A stretch of 64,000 nucleotides of DNA. Source: Bdellovibrio bacteriovorus. Its GTDB lineage: Bacteria; Bdellovibrionota; Bdellovibrionia; Bdellovibrionales; Bdellovibrionaceae. The stretch lies in NCBI RefSeq assembly GCF_002208115.1, contig NZ_CP020946.1:2356001-2420000 (forward strand), given 5' to 3'. Shown here piece after piece: positions 1 to 8,941 of the stretch (the stretch's first letter is position 1; every line of letters begins with the position of its first letter). Position numbers and translations under genes: made by a program. The notes under the pieces were generated by a model. The model ran no database searches, had not been told where the DNA came from, and saw nothing but the letters and a program-made list of their open reading frames with translations.

Positions 1-119
1 AATTCACTGACCGTTTCAAACTGCCAGTCCCAGCCCTTTTCACTGGCCAAAGACTGCATAAAACGCATGAACTGTCCTGGTGTGCCGTCCGGCCGGATCT
101 CACGAATGAGGGTGCTCAT
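1..119 (-). CDS. N-terminal fragment of an unidentified protein (cut by left edge)
   Basis: The minus-strand frame opens with ATG at 117-119 and runs off the left edge, giving about 39 residues beginning MSTLIREIRPDGTPG. It overlaps the 3' end of ribF by 20 bp in another frame, so it is probably translationally coupled to ribF as the next gene of the same transcript. The visible part is hydrophilic, with no signal peptide and no family motif that I recognise. Function unknown; only the start is in view. Confidence 0.55.
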   Translation of the reverse strand, partial: MSTLIREIRPDGTPGQFMRFMQSLASEKGWDWQFETVSE

Positions 120-1044
120 CAAAATACTTTCTGGCGTCGGCCATGTCGTTTTGAATCTGGTTTTTCAGCTCTTCAATGCCCGAGAATTTTTTTTCATCGC
201 GCAGGAATTTCAGCAGATAAACCTCCACTTCAATTCCGTAAAGCTGAGCATCAAAATCGAACAAATGCGTTTCGATTTTCACCGGCCCCTTGCCGTTTTC
301 CTGGAAGGTGGGATTCACTCCGATGTTGGTGATGGAAGGATGCAGATGCGCTCCGATTTTGGTTAGAGTGCAGTATACACCCTGACGCGGAATAAACTCG
401 ACATCCGGGTGAACATTGGCTGTCGGAACACCGATGGTGCGCCCGCGCTGAAAGCCTTTTTCCACATGACCACGCAAATAGTAAGTGCGTGCCAAAAGAT
501 CATTGGCCTTTTCCACCTCACCGTTTTTCAGGTGTTCACGGATGCGCGTGGAAGACACCACCGCCCCTTCAAACTGGAACGGCGGAATGATGATCAGGCG
601 AATGCCTTTTTCAGCGCAGTATCTTTCCAGGAACGGGATGTTGCCGGCGCGGTCAGCTCCAAAGTTAAAATCATGCCCCACCACCAGGGTTTTGGGATTC
701 AGTTGCTTCAGGACATAATTATCCAAAAACTGCTGCGGAGTGACCTTGGCAAAGTCCCGGGTGAATTCCTCGATAATGACGTTTTCGATGCCGCGTTTTT
801 CAAACTGTTCCTGCTGGTCTTTCAGGTCGAAAAGACGATAAGTGGCCCTTTCAGGGTGAAGAACCTTCACGGGGTGAGGATGGAAAGTATACACGACCGA
901 CGGGACCCCGAAATACTGAGCCTCTCGCACGACATTTTCAATAAGCTGCTGGTGGCCCAGATGGACCCCGTCAAAATTCCCTATAGTGACGACAGACGCC
1001 GCCAAGGGAGCGCTCAGATGTTTGGCACCTTGATAAACCTGCAT
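100..1044 (-). CDS. ribF: Bifunctional riboflavin kinase / FAD synthetase
   Basis: RibF phosphorylates riboflavin to FMN and adenylylates FMN to FAD in the cytoplasm. The N-terminal nucleotidyltransferase domain shows the GNFDGVHLGH signature near residues 22-31 (HxGH ATP-binding motif) and the downstream SSTRIR motif. The C-terminal flavokinase domain has GRTIGVPTANV. From this start the product is 314 aa, a normal family length. I chose ATG at 1044; an in-frame TTG three codons upstream (1053) is possible, and neither has a strong Shine-Dalgarno. The gene is divergent from the CHASE2 kinase and overlaps the partial gene downstream. Confidence 0.95.
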   Translation of the reverse strand: MQVYQGAKHLSAPLAASVVTIGNFDGVHLGHQQLIENVVREAQYFGVPSVVYTFHPHPVKVLHPERATYRLFDLKDQQEQFEKRGIENVIIEEFTRDFAKVTPQQFLDNYVLKQLNPKTLVVGHDFNFGADRAGNIPFLERYCAEKGIRLIIIPPFQFEGAVVSSTRIREHLKNGEVEKANDLLARTYYLRGHVEKGFQRGRTIGVPTANVHPDVEFIPRQGVYCTLTKIGAHLHPSITNIGVNPTFQENGKGPVKIETHLFDFDAQLYGIEVEVYLLKFLRDEKKFSGIEELKNQIQNDMADARKYFDEHPHS

Positions 1045-1116
1045 ATTTTTCAATATACCCGTTTCTACGCCTCCCGGTAAGAGCTTTTAATCGTTGAATT
1101 TTTCAATAAATTTGCT

Positions 1117-2985
1117 ATGTTGCGACGCGTGCAAAAGGGCCTCATTCCTCACCTCTTATACCGACTCGAAGTCCTGCTTCGATTCTTCTCCCGTCGCCGG
1201 GGTTTTTGGCTGCGTTGCCTTTTGTGCTGGCTTATCGGTTGCCTGGCTTTGTCCAACGATGAAATCACGTCTTACGACCAGCGCTTCCAACTGCGCGGAG
1301 ACCAAAAAACCTCCCCGCAGATCGTTCTGATCACCATCAAACAATCAGATTTTGCGATGATCTATGATGCCCGAACAAACTTCCTCGACAACATGAGCGA
1401 AGTCACCGACATCACCGACAGCTTCTTCTGGAACAAACCCCTTTGGTCCGAACTGCTTTTGCGTATCCTGCGCCAAAATCCCCAGTCTGTGGGCGTGACC
1501 CTGTACTTTGGCGATAACATCGGCACGGTTCGCATGACGCCGGAGGATCAGCGCATCTTCCTGGATCCGCGCATCGTGTGGGCTTCAACCACCAATTCCC
1601 TGGAACGCATCCTGACCCCGGTCTTTACCAACCGGGACCACAACAACCTGGGAAGCAACGAACTTCGTCGTGACGAAGACGGCGTGGTCCGTCGTGTGTT
1701 CCCTCAGCGGGCGGAAATGCCCCACTTGGTGGAAAAAATCACCGGTAAGAAGTTCCCGACCCAATTGGCGGGCCTGGCGATCAACTATCGCGGCTCAGCG
1801 CGAGTCTTCAAACAGTACTCTTTAAGTGAAATCATCTATGACGAACTTCCGGCCAATGCCTTCACTGACAAAATCATTTTGATCGGGGCCGAGACTTCGT
1901 CCGCTCCGGTGTACATGACCCCGATGGGGACTTTGTCGCGCACAGAAATCCTGGCGCATATCACCGACACGGTTTTAGGCGACAAGTGGATTAAGCGCCT
2001 CAGCTTTGCCTGGTACGCTGCCGGTTTCTTTGTGCTGATGCTGATGGCGGTCTTTGTGATCACCACCTATCCGCAGTCCGTGGCCCTGTTCTTTATTCTT
2101 TGGATCGGCACTTTGCTTGCGGCCCTGTCGGCGTGGGTTTTTGACACGTTCTATTTCTGGTCCCCGGCGTTTTCTCCGTTCGTACTGCTGGCCACAAGCT
2201 GGATCATCTTCATCGGTTATCAGGCCACCAAAATTGAACGCCAGAACTTCCATTTGCAGCAGGAACAGGAATATCTGGCACAGCTGGAACAGTTGAAAAA
2301 CAACTTCGTCAGTCTGATTTCCCATGACCTGAAAACGCCGATTGCAAAAATTCAGGCCATCGTCGACCGCCTGATGACCCAGCATGCGCACGAAACGGAA
2401 TTGGGACAGGATCTGAAATCCCTGCGCCTTTTCAGTGATGAACTGAATCGTTATATCCAGTCCATCCTCAAGGTTCTTCGTGTCGAGTCCCGTGATTTCA
2501 AAATCAACAAGGAAGTTGCCGACATCAACGAGATCATCGAAGAGGCCCTGCAGCACCTGCGCCCGCTGGCCCGGGAAAGAGGCATCCAGATCCACACGGC
2601 TTTGGAGCCGATGTTCTCGGTGGAATTTGATACGACTCTGCTGAAAGAGGTTGTGATCAATCTGATTGAAAATGCGATTAAGTACACGCCCAGCGGCGGT
2701 CAGATCGAAGTGATCTCGCACGAGTCCGAAGAATTCGTGCACGTCCTGGTGAAGGACACCGGAGAAGGGATCAAGCCCGAAGACATGGAAAAGGTCTGGG
2801 GTAAATTCACGCGCGGTTCCGATCAGGATCTGCGCACCAAGGGAACCGGCCTTGGACTTTATCTGGTTAAATATTTTATTGAACTGCATGGCGGTAAAGT
2901 AACGATGGAAAGTAAACTGGGACTTGGGACCACGGTTGCTTTCACCCTGCCGCTGGATGCTGAAGAAGACGAGGTGTTAGTATGA
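1117..2985 (+). CDS. CHASE2-domain sensor histidine kinase
   Basis: Membrane histidine kinase of 622 aa. Residues about 35-300 form an extracytoplasmic CHASE2-type sensor after a first hydrophobic segment (about 25-45). Three closely spaced membrane segments follow at about 295-375. Then come a short coiled coil and a HisKA domain with SHDLKTP (phospho-acceptor His403). The HATPase domain carries NLIENAIKY (N box), DTGEGI (G1) and GTGLGLYLVK (G2). Its TGA stop overlaps the ATG of the downstream response regulator (ATGA), so the two form a cognate pair. The ligand is unknown. The ATG at 1117 has no clear Shine-Dalgarno. Confidence 0.92.
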   Translation: MLRRVQKGLIPHLLYRLEVLLRFFSRRRGFWLRCLLCWLIGCLALSNDEITSYDQRFQLRGDQKTSPQIVLITIKQSDFAMIYDARTNFLDNMSEVTDITDSFFWNKPLWSELLLRILRQNPQSVGVTLYFGDNIGTVRMTPEDQRIFLDPRIVWASTTNSLERILTPVFTNRDHNNLGSNELRRDEDGVVRRVFPQRAEMPHLVEKITGKKFPTQLAGLAINYRGSARVFKQYSLSEIIYDELPANAFTDKIILIGAETSSAPVYMTPMGTLSRTEILAHITDTVLGDKWIKRLSFAWYAAGFFVLMLMAVFVITTYPQSVALFFILWIGTLLAALSAWVFDTFYFWSPAFSPFVLLATSWIIFIGYQATKIERQNFHLQQEQEYLAQLEQLKNNFVSLISHDLKTPIAKIQAIVDRLMTQHAHETELGQDLKSLRLFSDELNRYIQSILKVLRVESRDFKINKEVADINEIIEEALQHLRPLARERGIQIHTALEPMFSVEFDTTLLKEVVINLIENAIKYTPSGGQIEVISHESEEFVHVLVKDTGEGIKPEDMEKVWGKFTRGSDQDLRTKGTGLGLYLVKYFIELHGGKVTMESKLGLGTTVAFTLPLDAEEDEVLV

Positions 2986-4394
2986 TCAATAAGCTCCACA
3001 CACTGATTGTTGATGACGAGGCCGAACTGCGCCGTTCGGTGATTTCGATCCTGAAATCCACCATGCCCGAAATTGAATTCACCATCGAGGAAGCCGCGAC
3101 GGGCCGCGAAGCCCTGGACAAGGTGAAACAACAGCAATGGGATCTGGTTCTGATGGACGTGAAGATGCCGGAAATGAACGGCCTTGAAGCGTTGACCGCG
3201 ATTAAGGAACACGACCCCCGCACTTTCGTCGTTTTGATGACGGCGCATTCAAATCTTCATGACGCTGTCGTGGCGATCAAAGAAGGTGCTTACGACTACG
3301 TCGAAAAACCGGTGCAGCCACAACAACTGGCCGAAATCGTGCGTAAAAGCCTTGAGGCGCGCGATCTGATTTCGTCTTTGGCGATGTCCAATCCCGTGTT
3401 TGACGACGACATTGAATCCGAGATCGTGGGCGGCTCTTCCAAAATGAAAGAGGTCTTCAACCTGATCTACCGTCTGTGCAAAGTCGACACGACGGTTCTG
3501 GTGCGTGGTGAAAACGGAACCGGCAAAGAGCTTGTGGCCCGCGCCATTCACTTCAACTCCCCTCGAAAATCCGGTGCCTTTGTGGCCATCAACTGCGGGG
3601 CGATCCCGGAAAATCTGATGGAAAGCGAATTGTTCGGCCACGAAAAAGGCGCTTTCACCGGCGCGGTGGAACGCAAGATCGGGAAATTCCAACTGGCGAA
3701 CAACGGAACCTTGTTCCTGGATGAAATCGGCGAGCTTCGCCCGGACATGCAGGTAAAACTTTTGCGCGTTTTGCAAGAGCGCAAGTTCACCCCGGTGGGC
3801 AGCAACCGTGAAGTCAAAACCACGACGCGTATTATTGCCGCCACCAACCGCAATCTGGAAAAGATGATGGAAGAAGGCGAATTCCGCGAAGACTTGTTCT
3901 ATCGCCTGAATGTCATGCCGATCTTCCTGCCTCCTTTGCGTGAGCGTTCTGATGACATCGAGGCCCTGGCTGGAAACTTCATCAAGAAGTTCTCAAAGCA
4001 ACACGGCCGTCAGATCACGGGCATCACCCCGGAAGCTTTGGACATGCTGAAATCCTATCGCTGGCCCGGAAACATCCGCGAGCTTGAGAACATCATCGAG
4101 CGTTCTTTCATCGTGGAAAACAGTCACCAGATCACCGTGGATTCACTGCCTGATTCCATCAAACTTGCGCCGAAAGACGGCACTGACAAAACAGCGAGCG
4201 TTGGTTATTCCGGCCCGCTGGACTTTGATGCCTTCAAAGAAGAGATGGAAAAGGAATTTATCGTCAGCGCTTTGAAAGCCAACAACGGTCGTATCAACCA
4301 GACGGTGGCTCAGGCGAACATTCCGAAGAACACCCTGCTGCGCAAGATCCGCAAGTACGGCATCAATGTGAAGGAATACACTAACGAAGAATAA
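2982..4394 (+). CDS. NtrC-family sigma-54-dependent response regulator
   Basis: 470 aa with three domains in order: receiver (phospho-acceptor Asp59 in LMDVKMPEMNG), AAA+ sigma-54 activation domain (Walker A GENGTGKE, GAFTGA loop in GHEKGAFTGAVE, Walker B LFLDEIGEL), and a C-terminal Fis-type helix-turn-helix. It should activate sigma-54 promoters when phosphorylated by the kinase encoded immediately upstream (4-bp ATGA overlap). Targets cannot be read from the sequence. The last 14 bp overlap the 3' end of a convergent glycosyltransferase gene. Confidence 0.94.
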   Translation: MINKLHTLIVDDEAELRRSVISILKSTMPEIEFTIEEAATGREALDKVKQQQWDLVLMDVKMPEMNGLEALTAIKEHDPRTFVVLMTAHSNLHDAVVAIKEGAYDYVEKPVQPQQLAEIVRKSLEARDLISSLAMSNPVFDDDIESEIVGGSSKMKEVFNLIYRLCKVDTTVLVRGENGTGKELVARAIHFNSPRKSGAFVAINCGAIPENLMESELFGHEKGAFTGAVERKIGKFQLANNGTLFLDEIGELRPDMQVKLLRVLQERKFTPVGSNREVKTTTRIIAATNRNLEKMMEEGEFREDLFYRLNVMPIFLPPLRERSDDIEALAGNFIKKFSKQHGRQITGITPEALDMLKSYRWPGNIRELENIIERSFIVENSHQITVDSLPDSIKLAPKDGTDKTASVGYSGPLDFDAFKEEMEKEFIVSALKANNGRINQTVAQANIPKNTLLRKIRKYGINVKEYTNEE

Positions 4395-5472
4395 ACCCGG
4401 CCGTGCGAAGGACTTCCTCTGCCGGGATGTCCTTCATGCACACATGGGTTTTGATCGGACAGACCTTGTGGCCATGCTTGCCGCAAGGTCGACAGCGCAA
4501 GTCCTCTTTCTGGACGACATAAGATTGTGCTGACCACGGGCGATAGCCAAATTCCAAAATCGTGGGACCAAACACCGCAATCAAAGGTGTTTCACAGACC
4601 GCCGCCAAGTGTGTCGACGCACTGTCGTTTCCAACCAGCAATGCGGCACGGGCGATCAACTGGGCTGACTCAATGATCTTGGTTTTGCCCGCCAAGGACA
4701 CAGAACCCGCAATGCCCTCTGCCACTCGTTCTGACAGTGTTTCTTCCCCGGGACCACCCATCACGTAGACTTCATAGCCCTGATCTTTCAGCGCCTTGCC
4801 AACGCCGATAAAACCCTCCTCCGTCCAGCGTTTGGTGGCCCACACGCTGCCTGGGAAGATCAACACGGCTTTTCCGTTTTCAAACCCCTGAAGGTTGAAT
4901 TTGGTCTTTAGCTGCTGAAACAATTCAGAATGCGCCAGCACTTTTTCACGCTGGCTCATGGACGCCCACTCAGGAGGCGCTGGTAACAAACCATGATCTG
5001 CCGGCAAATAGGGTTTTGCCCGGGTGACATAGTCTTCGATGTTCTTTTTCAGTTCGGGATCAAACGGCGCCAAAAGACTGAGCTGTCTCATCGCATCCGG
5101 CAGACGCACATCGCGTTTTACGCGGGTTTGGAAAGCCAGAAAGTTCCAGGCATTTTTGTAAGAGACTTTATGAGCGGCCTTGATTTGCATACAGAACAAA
5201 ACCGTACGCATGGATTCATGCGGAGAAATCAGATGATCGACATTTTCTGACCGCAGGGATTCAATGATGCGGGCGTATGTGTCTTTCTTGCCCTTTTCGA
5301 TTTCATAGACGTGATCAACAATACCGGCTTTGACAAAGAAGTCGCCCAAACCTTTGCGGCAAACCAACCCCAGCTTGTGGTCAGGCCACAAGGCCCGGCA
5401 TTTTTTAAGGAGCGGGATTGAGAGCAGTAGATCGCCCAGAAAGGCGGTTTGCACAACAAGATTCAAGGGCAT
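4381..5472 (-). CDS. Glycosyltransferase family 9 (heptosyltransferase-like)
   Basis: 363 aa. The start MPLNLVVQTAFLGDLLLSIPLL and the C-terminal NDSASTHLAAVCETPLIAVFGPT segment are typical of the WaaF/WaaC heptosyltransferase fold (GT9), which transfers sugars from nucleotide-activated donors during LPS core assembly at the inner-membrane face. A C-terminal cysteine cluster (CRPC and CPIKTHVC) is also usual for this family. It overlaps the upstream GT9 gene by 68 bp, implying co-expression. Donor and acceptor sugar are not predictable. Confidence 0.85.
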   Translation of the reverse strand: MPLNLVVQTAFLGDLLLSIPLLKKCRALWPDHKLGLVCRKGLGDFFVKAGIVDHVYEIEKGKKDTYARIIESLRSENVDHLISPHESMRTVLFCMQIKAAHKVSYKNAWNFLAFQTRVKRDVRLPDAMRQLSLLAPFDPELKKNIEDYVTRAKPYLPADHGLLPAPPEWASMSQREKVLAHSELFQQLKTKFNLQGFENGKAVLIFPGSVWATKRWTEEGFIGVGKALKDQGYEVYVMGGPGEETLSERVAEGIAGSVSLAGKTKIIESAQLIARAALLVGNDSASTHLAAVCETPLIAVFGPTILEFGYRPWSAQSYVVQKEDLRCRPCGKHGHKVCPIKTHVCMKDIPAEEVLRTAGFILR

Positions 5473-6562
5473 CGATAACTTCCTCTAACGAGACCTGATC
5501 GTAGCACATAATGGCTTTTTCACAAGTCCTCTTCCAGCAAGGGCTGCAGGGGCTTTTTGTCAAAAGCTTAAATCCTCTGTCATAAATGTCGATCTCGTGA
5601 GCACAAGTCGGACCAAACCAGGCCACCACTTGTTTTTTCTGAGAGATCGCCATGTGCATGCCCAGACTGTCCCCGGTCACAACCACATCACAGGCGGCAA
5701 CACTGATCAGGCCGTCACGAAGCCCCGACTCGGTTTCCGAAGAAATCACGGAATAACCTTCCTGAATAAGACCGTTACGAATGGTGTCTTCAGGACCGCC
5801 CAGCAGCGCAATTTCAGCATACGGAAACTTTGCCTGAATGCGCTCAATCAGCAGACGATGATAGTCCACCGTCAGTTTTTTATAAGGAATCACCGGACTG
5901 CATCCAGTGTTCAAACCAATCACCAGGGATTTATTATTTTCAGCAAGCCACATGTCTTTACGACGACGAGCTTCTCGGTCTTCACTTTCAGTCAGTGGCA
6001 ACCAATAGTCATCGCGCTGGTATTCACCCAACTCCAAAGCCTCAATCATCAACTGGGTTTCAGGCTTTTGATTGACGAAGAATTTTTTATGATTGTCCAA
6101 ACCCAGTTCCCACAGCTCTTGAGCCGCGTCCGTGGCCGGAACAATCGCGCCGTTGGATCCTTGAACCGTGAAGCCATAAATTTGATCCACTTGAGTGCGC
6201 TTCACAACCCCACAGGCCTTCAGGGACTTATCAATCACAAAACCCACTTCAAATTCCAAAGTCGACAGTTGCAAAAGGTCCGCTTCGCTGGTGGTCAGGA
6301 CACGATCAAGGGCAGGATGATTTTTCAGCAGATGGTGAGCCGGCGCATCAGTCACCCAGGTGATCATGGAACCGGGGTATTTCCGCTTGATGGCTTTCAG
6401 CAGACTGGTGCTGCGAACCACGGCCCCCAAGGCGCCCAGATGAACAATCAAAACAGAGCATGTCGGCACATCTTTTTGCGCGCAGGAAGAGTCACACACC
6501 GTATTTTTGGAGCAGGGTTTGTAACCGGAAAAGTGTCTGCAATTGATCATCGCCATCTTCAT
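5405..6562 (-). CDS. Glycosyltransferase family 9 with Cys-rich N-terminal extension
   Basis: 385 aa. Residues about 38 onward are GT9-like (VLIVHLGALGAVVRSTSLL; later TGDSLGMHMAI). Before that lies a short extension with five cysteines in NCRHFSGYKPC, VCDSSC and a following PTC; another cluster (CSPCWKRTC) lies near the C-terminus. The extension resembles a small metal-binding module, which is inference. It is the first gene of a two-gene unit with the 363-aa GT9. ATG codons at 6556 and 6550 are alternative starts. Probably acts in LPS or surface-glycan synthesis. Confidence 0.82.
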   Translation of the reverse strand: MKMAMINCRHFSGYKPCSKNTVCDSSCAQKDVPTCSVLIVHLGALGAVVRSTSLLKAIKRKYPGSMITWVTDAPAHHLLKNHPALDRVLTTSEADLLQLSTLEFEVGFVIDKSLKACGVVKRTQVDQIYGFTVQGSNGAIVPATDAAQELWELGLDNHKKFFVNQKPETQLMIEALELGEYQRDDYWLPLTESEDREARRRKDMWLAENNKSLVIGLNTGCSPVIPYKKLTVDYHRLLIERIQAKFPYAEIALLGGPEDTIRNGLIQEGYSVISSETESGLRDGLISVAACDVVVTGDSLGMHMAISQKKQVVAWFGPTCAHEIDIYDRGFKLLTKSPCSPCWKRTCEKAIMCYDQVSLEEVIDALESCCANRLSGRSTALNPAP

Positions 6563-6575
6563 ATTCTATGTCAGT

Positions 6576-6650
6576 TGCCCGCCGATGGCGCAGATCCAGA
6601 CCGGCTTTTCAGGACCTTCGTATTGTTGAAAGCCGGCTGAAATATTCCGA
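6576..6650. repeat. Imperfect inverted repeat between divergent genes
   Basis: The gap between the GT9 and cyclic-nucleotide-binding genes holds CCGGCTTT and AAAGCCGG arms about 20 bases apart. It could be a stem-loop or an operator-like dyad shared by the two divergent promoters; no clear -35/-10 was found. Confidence 0.35.
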
Positions 6651-6661
6651 TAAGCCCTCGA

Positions 6662-7783
6662 ATGAGAATCGAGAAAGAACCCCTGCAAATCCCCGCCCTG
6701 CAAATGCAGCCTTCCGCTGATGGCGGCAGCTTTACGGTTCTTTCCACGCGCAAAAGCTATCGCCTGAATCCCCTGCAGTACTCATATCTGGATGTGCTTA
6801 AAAACGGCAGCTCCATCGAGGGCCTGGTTCAGTTCTTTCTGGGACAGGGCTGGCTGGTCAGCTTTCGCGAATTGTCTGCTTTGCTGGAATTCCTGATTCA
6901 GGAAGGCCTTTTGCAGAACCCGAATGTTCAGGCTTACTTCAACCGCGCCCAACAGGCCATGCACGAACAAGGGCATTTAAGCGGACCAGGCCAGCAAGTG
7001 ACCTCGCTAAATCCGTCGCAACTGCCCTTCTTCCGTTCTTTGGATTCGCGGCTTGCGCAGCACCTGATGCAAAACTCTGAACGCTTCCAGGTCCCGGCCA
7101 ACATCAAAGTCATTCAATCCGGAAAAAATGACCGGGATCTGTTCATTCTGTTAAAAGGCCAGGCCGGCATTTACCGTGTGTTCGGCAATCAACAGCGCCA
7201 GATGGTGGCGGCACTTCATTCCGGGGCCCTGTTTGGTGAAAGCGGATTCCTGTTAAATCACCCGCGCACCGCGGACGTTATCACTCTGGCTCCCAGTGAA
7301 ATTCTGCGTGTTCGCCATTTGCCAGAGTTCGATCAACTGATCAAAAGCGACAAAGCCCAAAGCCTGCAACAACGCTTCTGGATTCTGCAGGCCCTGCAGT
7401 CTTCCAACATATTTAAGAATTTACCCGGTGATTGCCTGGACAGTTTGATCTTCTCAGGCCGTTTGGTTAAGTCCCCGGCCCATCAAAGACTTTTCAATGA
7501 GGGCCAACCCGCCAATACCTGCTACATCGTCGTCCAAGGCAGCGTTGTGATCAGCCAACAGGGCCGCAACATCAACGTCATGGCCCAAGGCGCCTGTTTC
7601 GGCGAAATTTCCCTGCTAATGAGTGGCGGCCAGCGCACAGCCACCGCCACCACCCAACAAGAAACCATCCTGCTGGAAATCCAGCAAAACAATTTCTATC
7701 AAGTTCTGTCTCAAAATTTATTCTTAGCAAAAGAAATCGAAACCCTGGCCGCACAAAGACTCGAAGCCGACCGCCAACGCTAA
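6662..7783 (+). CDS. Protein with two cyclic-nucleotide-binding domains
   Basis: 373 aa, no signal peptide or membrane segment. Residues about 1-100 resemble a PqqD-like or winged-helix fold (weak inference). Two CAP_ED-type domains follow at about 135-240 and 255-370. Both keep a phosphate-binding-cassette pattern: FGESGFLLNHPRTADV in the first and FGEISLLMSGGQRTATAT in the second, each with the Arg that contacts the cyclic phosphate in active family members. There is no output domain such as a C-terminal HTH, so it probably acts through a partner. It ends one base before a convergent gene. Confidence 0.8.
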   Translation: MRIEKEPLQIPALQMQPSADGGSFTVLSTRKSYRLNPLQYSYLDVLKNGSSIEGLVQFFLGQGWLVSFRELSALLEFLIQEGLLQNPNVQAYFNRAQQAMHEQGHLSGPGQQVTSLNPSQLPFFRSLDSRLAQHLMQNSERFQVPANIKVIQSGKNDRDLFILLKGQAGIYRVFGNQQRQMVAALHSGALFGESGFLLNHPRTADVITLAPSEILRVRHLPEFDQLIKSDKAQSLQQRFWILQALQSSNIFKNLPGDCLDSLIFSGRLVKSPAHQRLFNEGQPANTCYIVVQGSVVISQQGRNINVMAQGACFGEISLLMSGGQRTATATTQQETILLEIQQNNFYQVLSQNLFLAKEIETLAAQRLEADRQR

Positions 7784-8941
7784 TTACTTGCCGGGTTTAA
7801 TTTCTACGACTTCGGAAACAAGTGTTCCGATTTTGATTTTGGATTCAATTCTCAGGATAAATTTACGATCATCGTCAGACAACCAGATGAAGTTGTCGCC
7901 GATCGGATTTAATTTGCCCTTCAAAGTGATTTTGGGCTGAACCACGATGGCTTTAATCGGACCCAGCTTGGTATTCAGAACTTCACGGCGCAGGGCTTTG
8001 CCAGAGAAGACCAGGTTCTCATTGTCATTCCCGACGCGGAAAGAATACTCTTTGCCCGTTTCCCATTTGAAATTTCGCATATAGTAAATCGCGCTGTACA
8101 CGTTTTGCGTGTAAGGCAGGATTTCCCAGTTCTGTTTTTTCTCTTCTTCCCCGTGATCCTTGGTCACCTTCTTTTCCCAGAAGGTCGCCGTGTTTTTCTC
8201 GACGTCAAAGAGCATCTTGGCTTCACGCAATTGACCGGATTCCTTCACGTGCAACTGGAACACACGAGGCACAAGGTCCTCGTAATCCACGAATGTCTCA
8301 ACGCGGTCTTCAACACTATAGAAGGAACTGAACAAGGAACTGGTACGAATCTCCACCGCAAACGTGTAAGACTTGCGGTTATTGACCATGGCAAAAGGCT
8401 CCACCTTCATGCGAAGCTCCCCGGCAGAGACCTTGAAATAATGCACATCGTGCACCACTTCCTCACCCACCCGGAATGGATCATTCACCGGACGACGGCC
8501 GTTGAATCCTTCGGAATCTTCGATATCAGGCTGGCGGGCCGCAGGCTCGGACGCAGCCGTTTCTGTTTTAGCCGACTTGGTGGTTTTTGCAGCCGGCTTG
8601 CCTGCGGGTGCGGCGGCTGTCTTTGCGGAAGCTTTTACATCCGTTTTTTCAGCGGCCTTCCCTGTTGGTTTTGCAGAAGTTTTGCCGGGGGCTTTGGCAG
8701 AAGTTTTGGCGGCTGACTTATCCGCCGTCCCTGGAGTTTCGGATTTCGCCGCGGCCGGTTCTGCCGCAGTCGATTCCGCAGCGCCCTCTGGTGGGGCTTC
8801 CGTCTGCGGTTTTACAATCGTGACGGCTCCTTCGAACTCCTCGTTTTTTTTCAGTTGATCGGCCTTTTCGTACTTCAAAAATGAAGTCGAACAAGAAACC
8901 AAAAACAATGAAACGAGAGCACCAAGAAGCAGCTTATTCAC
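7784..8941 (-). CDS. DUF3108 family lipoprotein with Ala/Lys/Pro-rich linker
   Basis: 385 aa from a GTG start at 8941, chosen because it gives a GTGA overlap with the upstream acyltransferase stop and puts a lipoprotein signal (LVSLFLVSC) at the N-terminus. Residues about 45-150 are low-complexity repeats of Ala, Lys, Pro and Thr. From about 160 a DUF3108-type domain follows (VGEEVVHDVHYFKVSAGELRM onward), a family of periplasmic or outer-membrane-associated proteins of unknown biochemistry. It is the last gene of the lipid A operon and may serve envelope assembly. Confidence 0.85.
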   Translation of the reverse strand: MNKLLLGALVSLFLVSCSTSFLKYEKADQLKKNEEFEGAVTIVKPQTEAPPEGAAESTAAEPAAAKSETPGTADKSAAKTSAKAPGKTSAKPTGKAAEKTDVKASAKTAAAPAGKPAAKTTKSAKTETAASEPAARQPDIEDSEGFNGRRPVNDPFRVGEEVVHDVHYFKVSAGELRMKVEPFAMVNNRKSYTFAVEIRTSSLFSSFYSVEDRVETFVDYEDLVPRVFQLHVKESGQLREAKMLFDVEKNTATFWEKKVTKDHGEEEKKQNWEILPYTQNVYSAIYYMRNFKWETGKEYSFRVGNDNENLVFSGKALRREVLNTKLGPIKAIVVQPKITLKGKLNPIGDNFIWLSDDDRKFILRIESKIKIGTLVSEVVEIKPGK

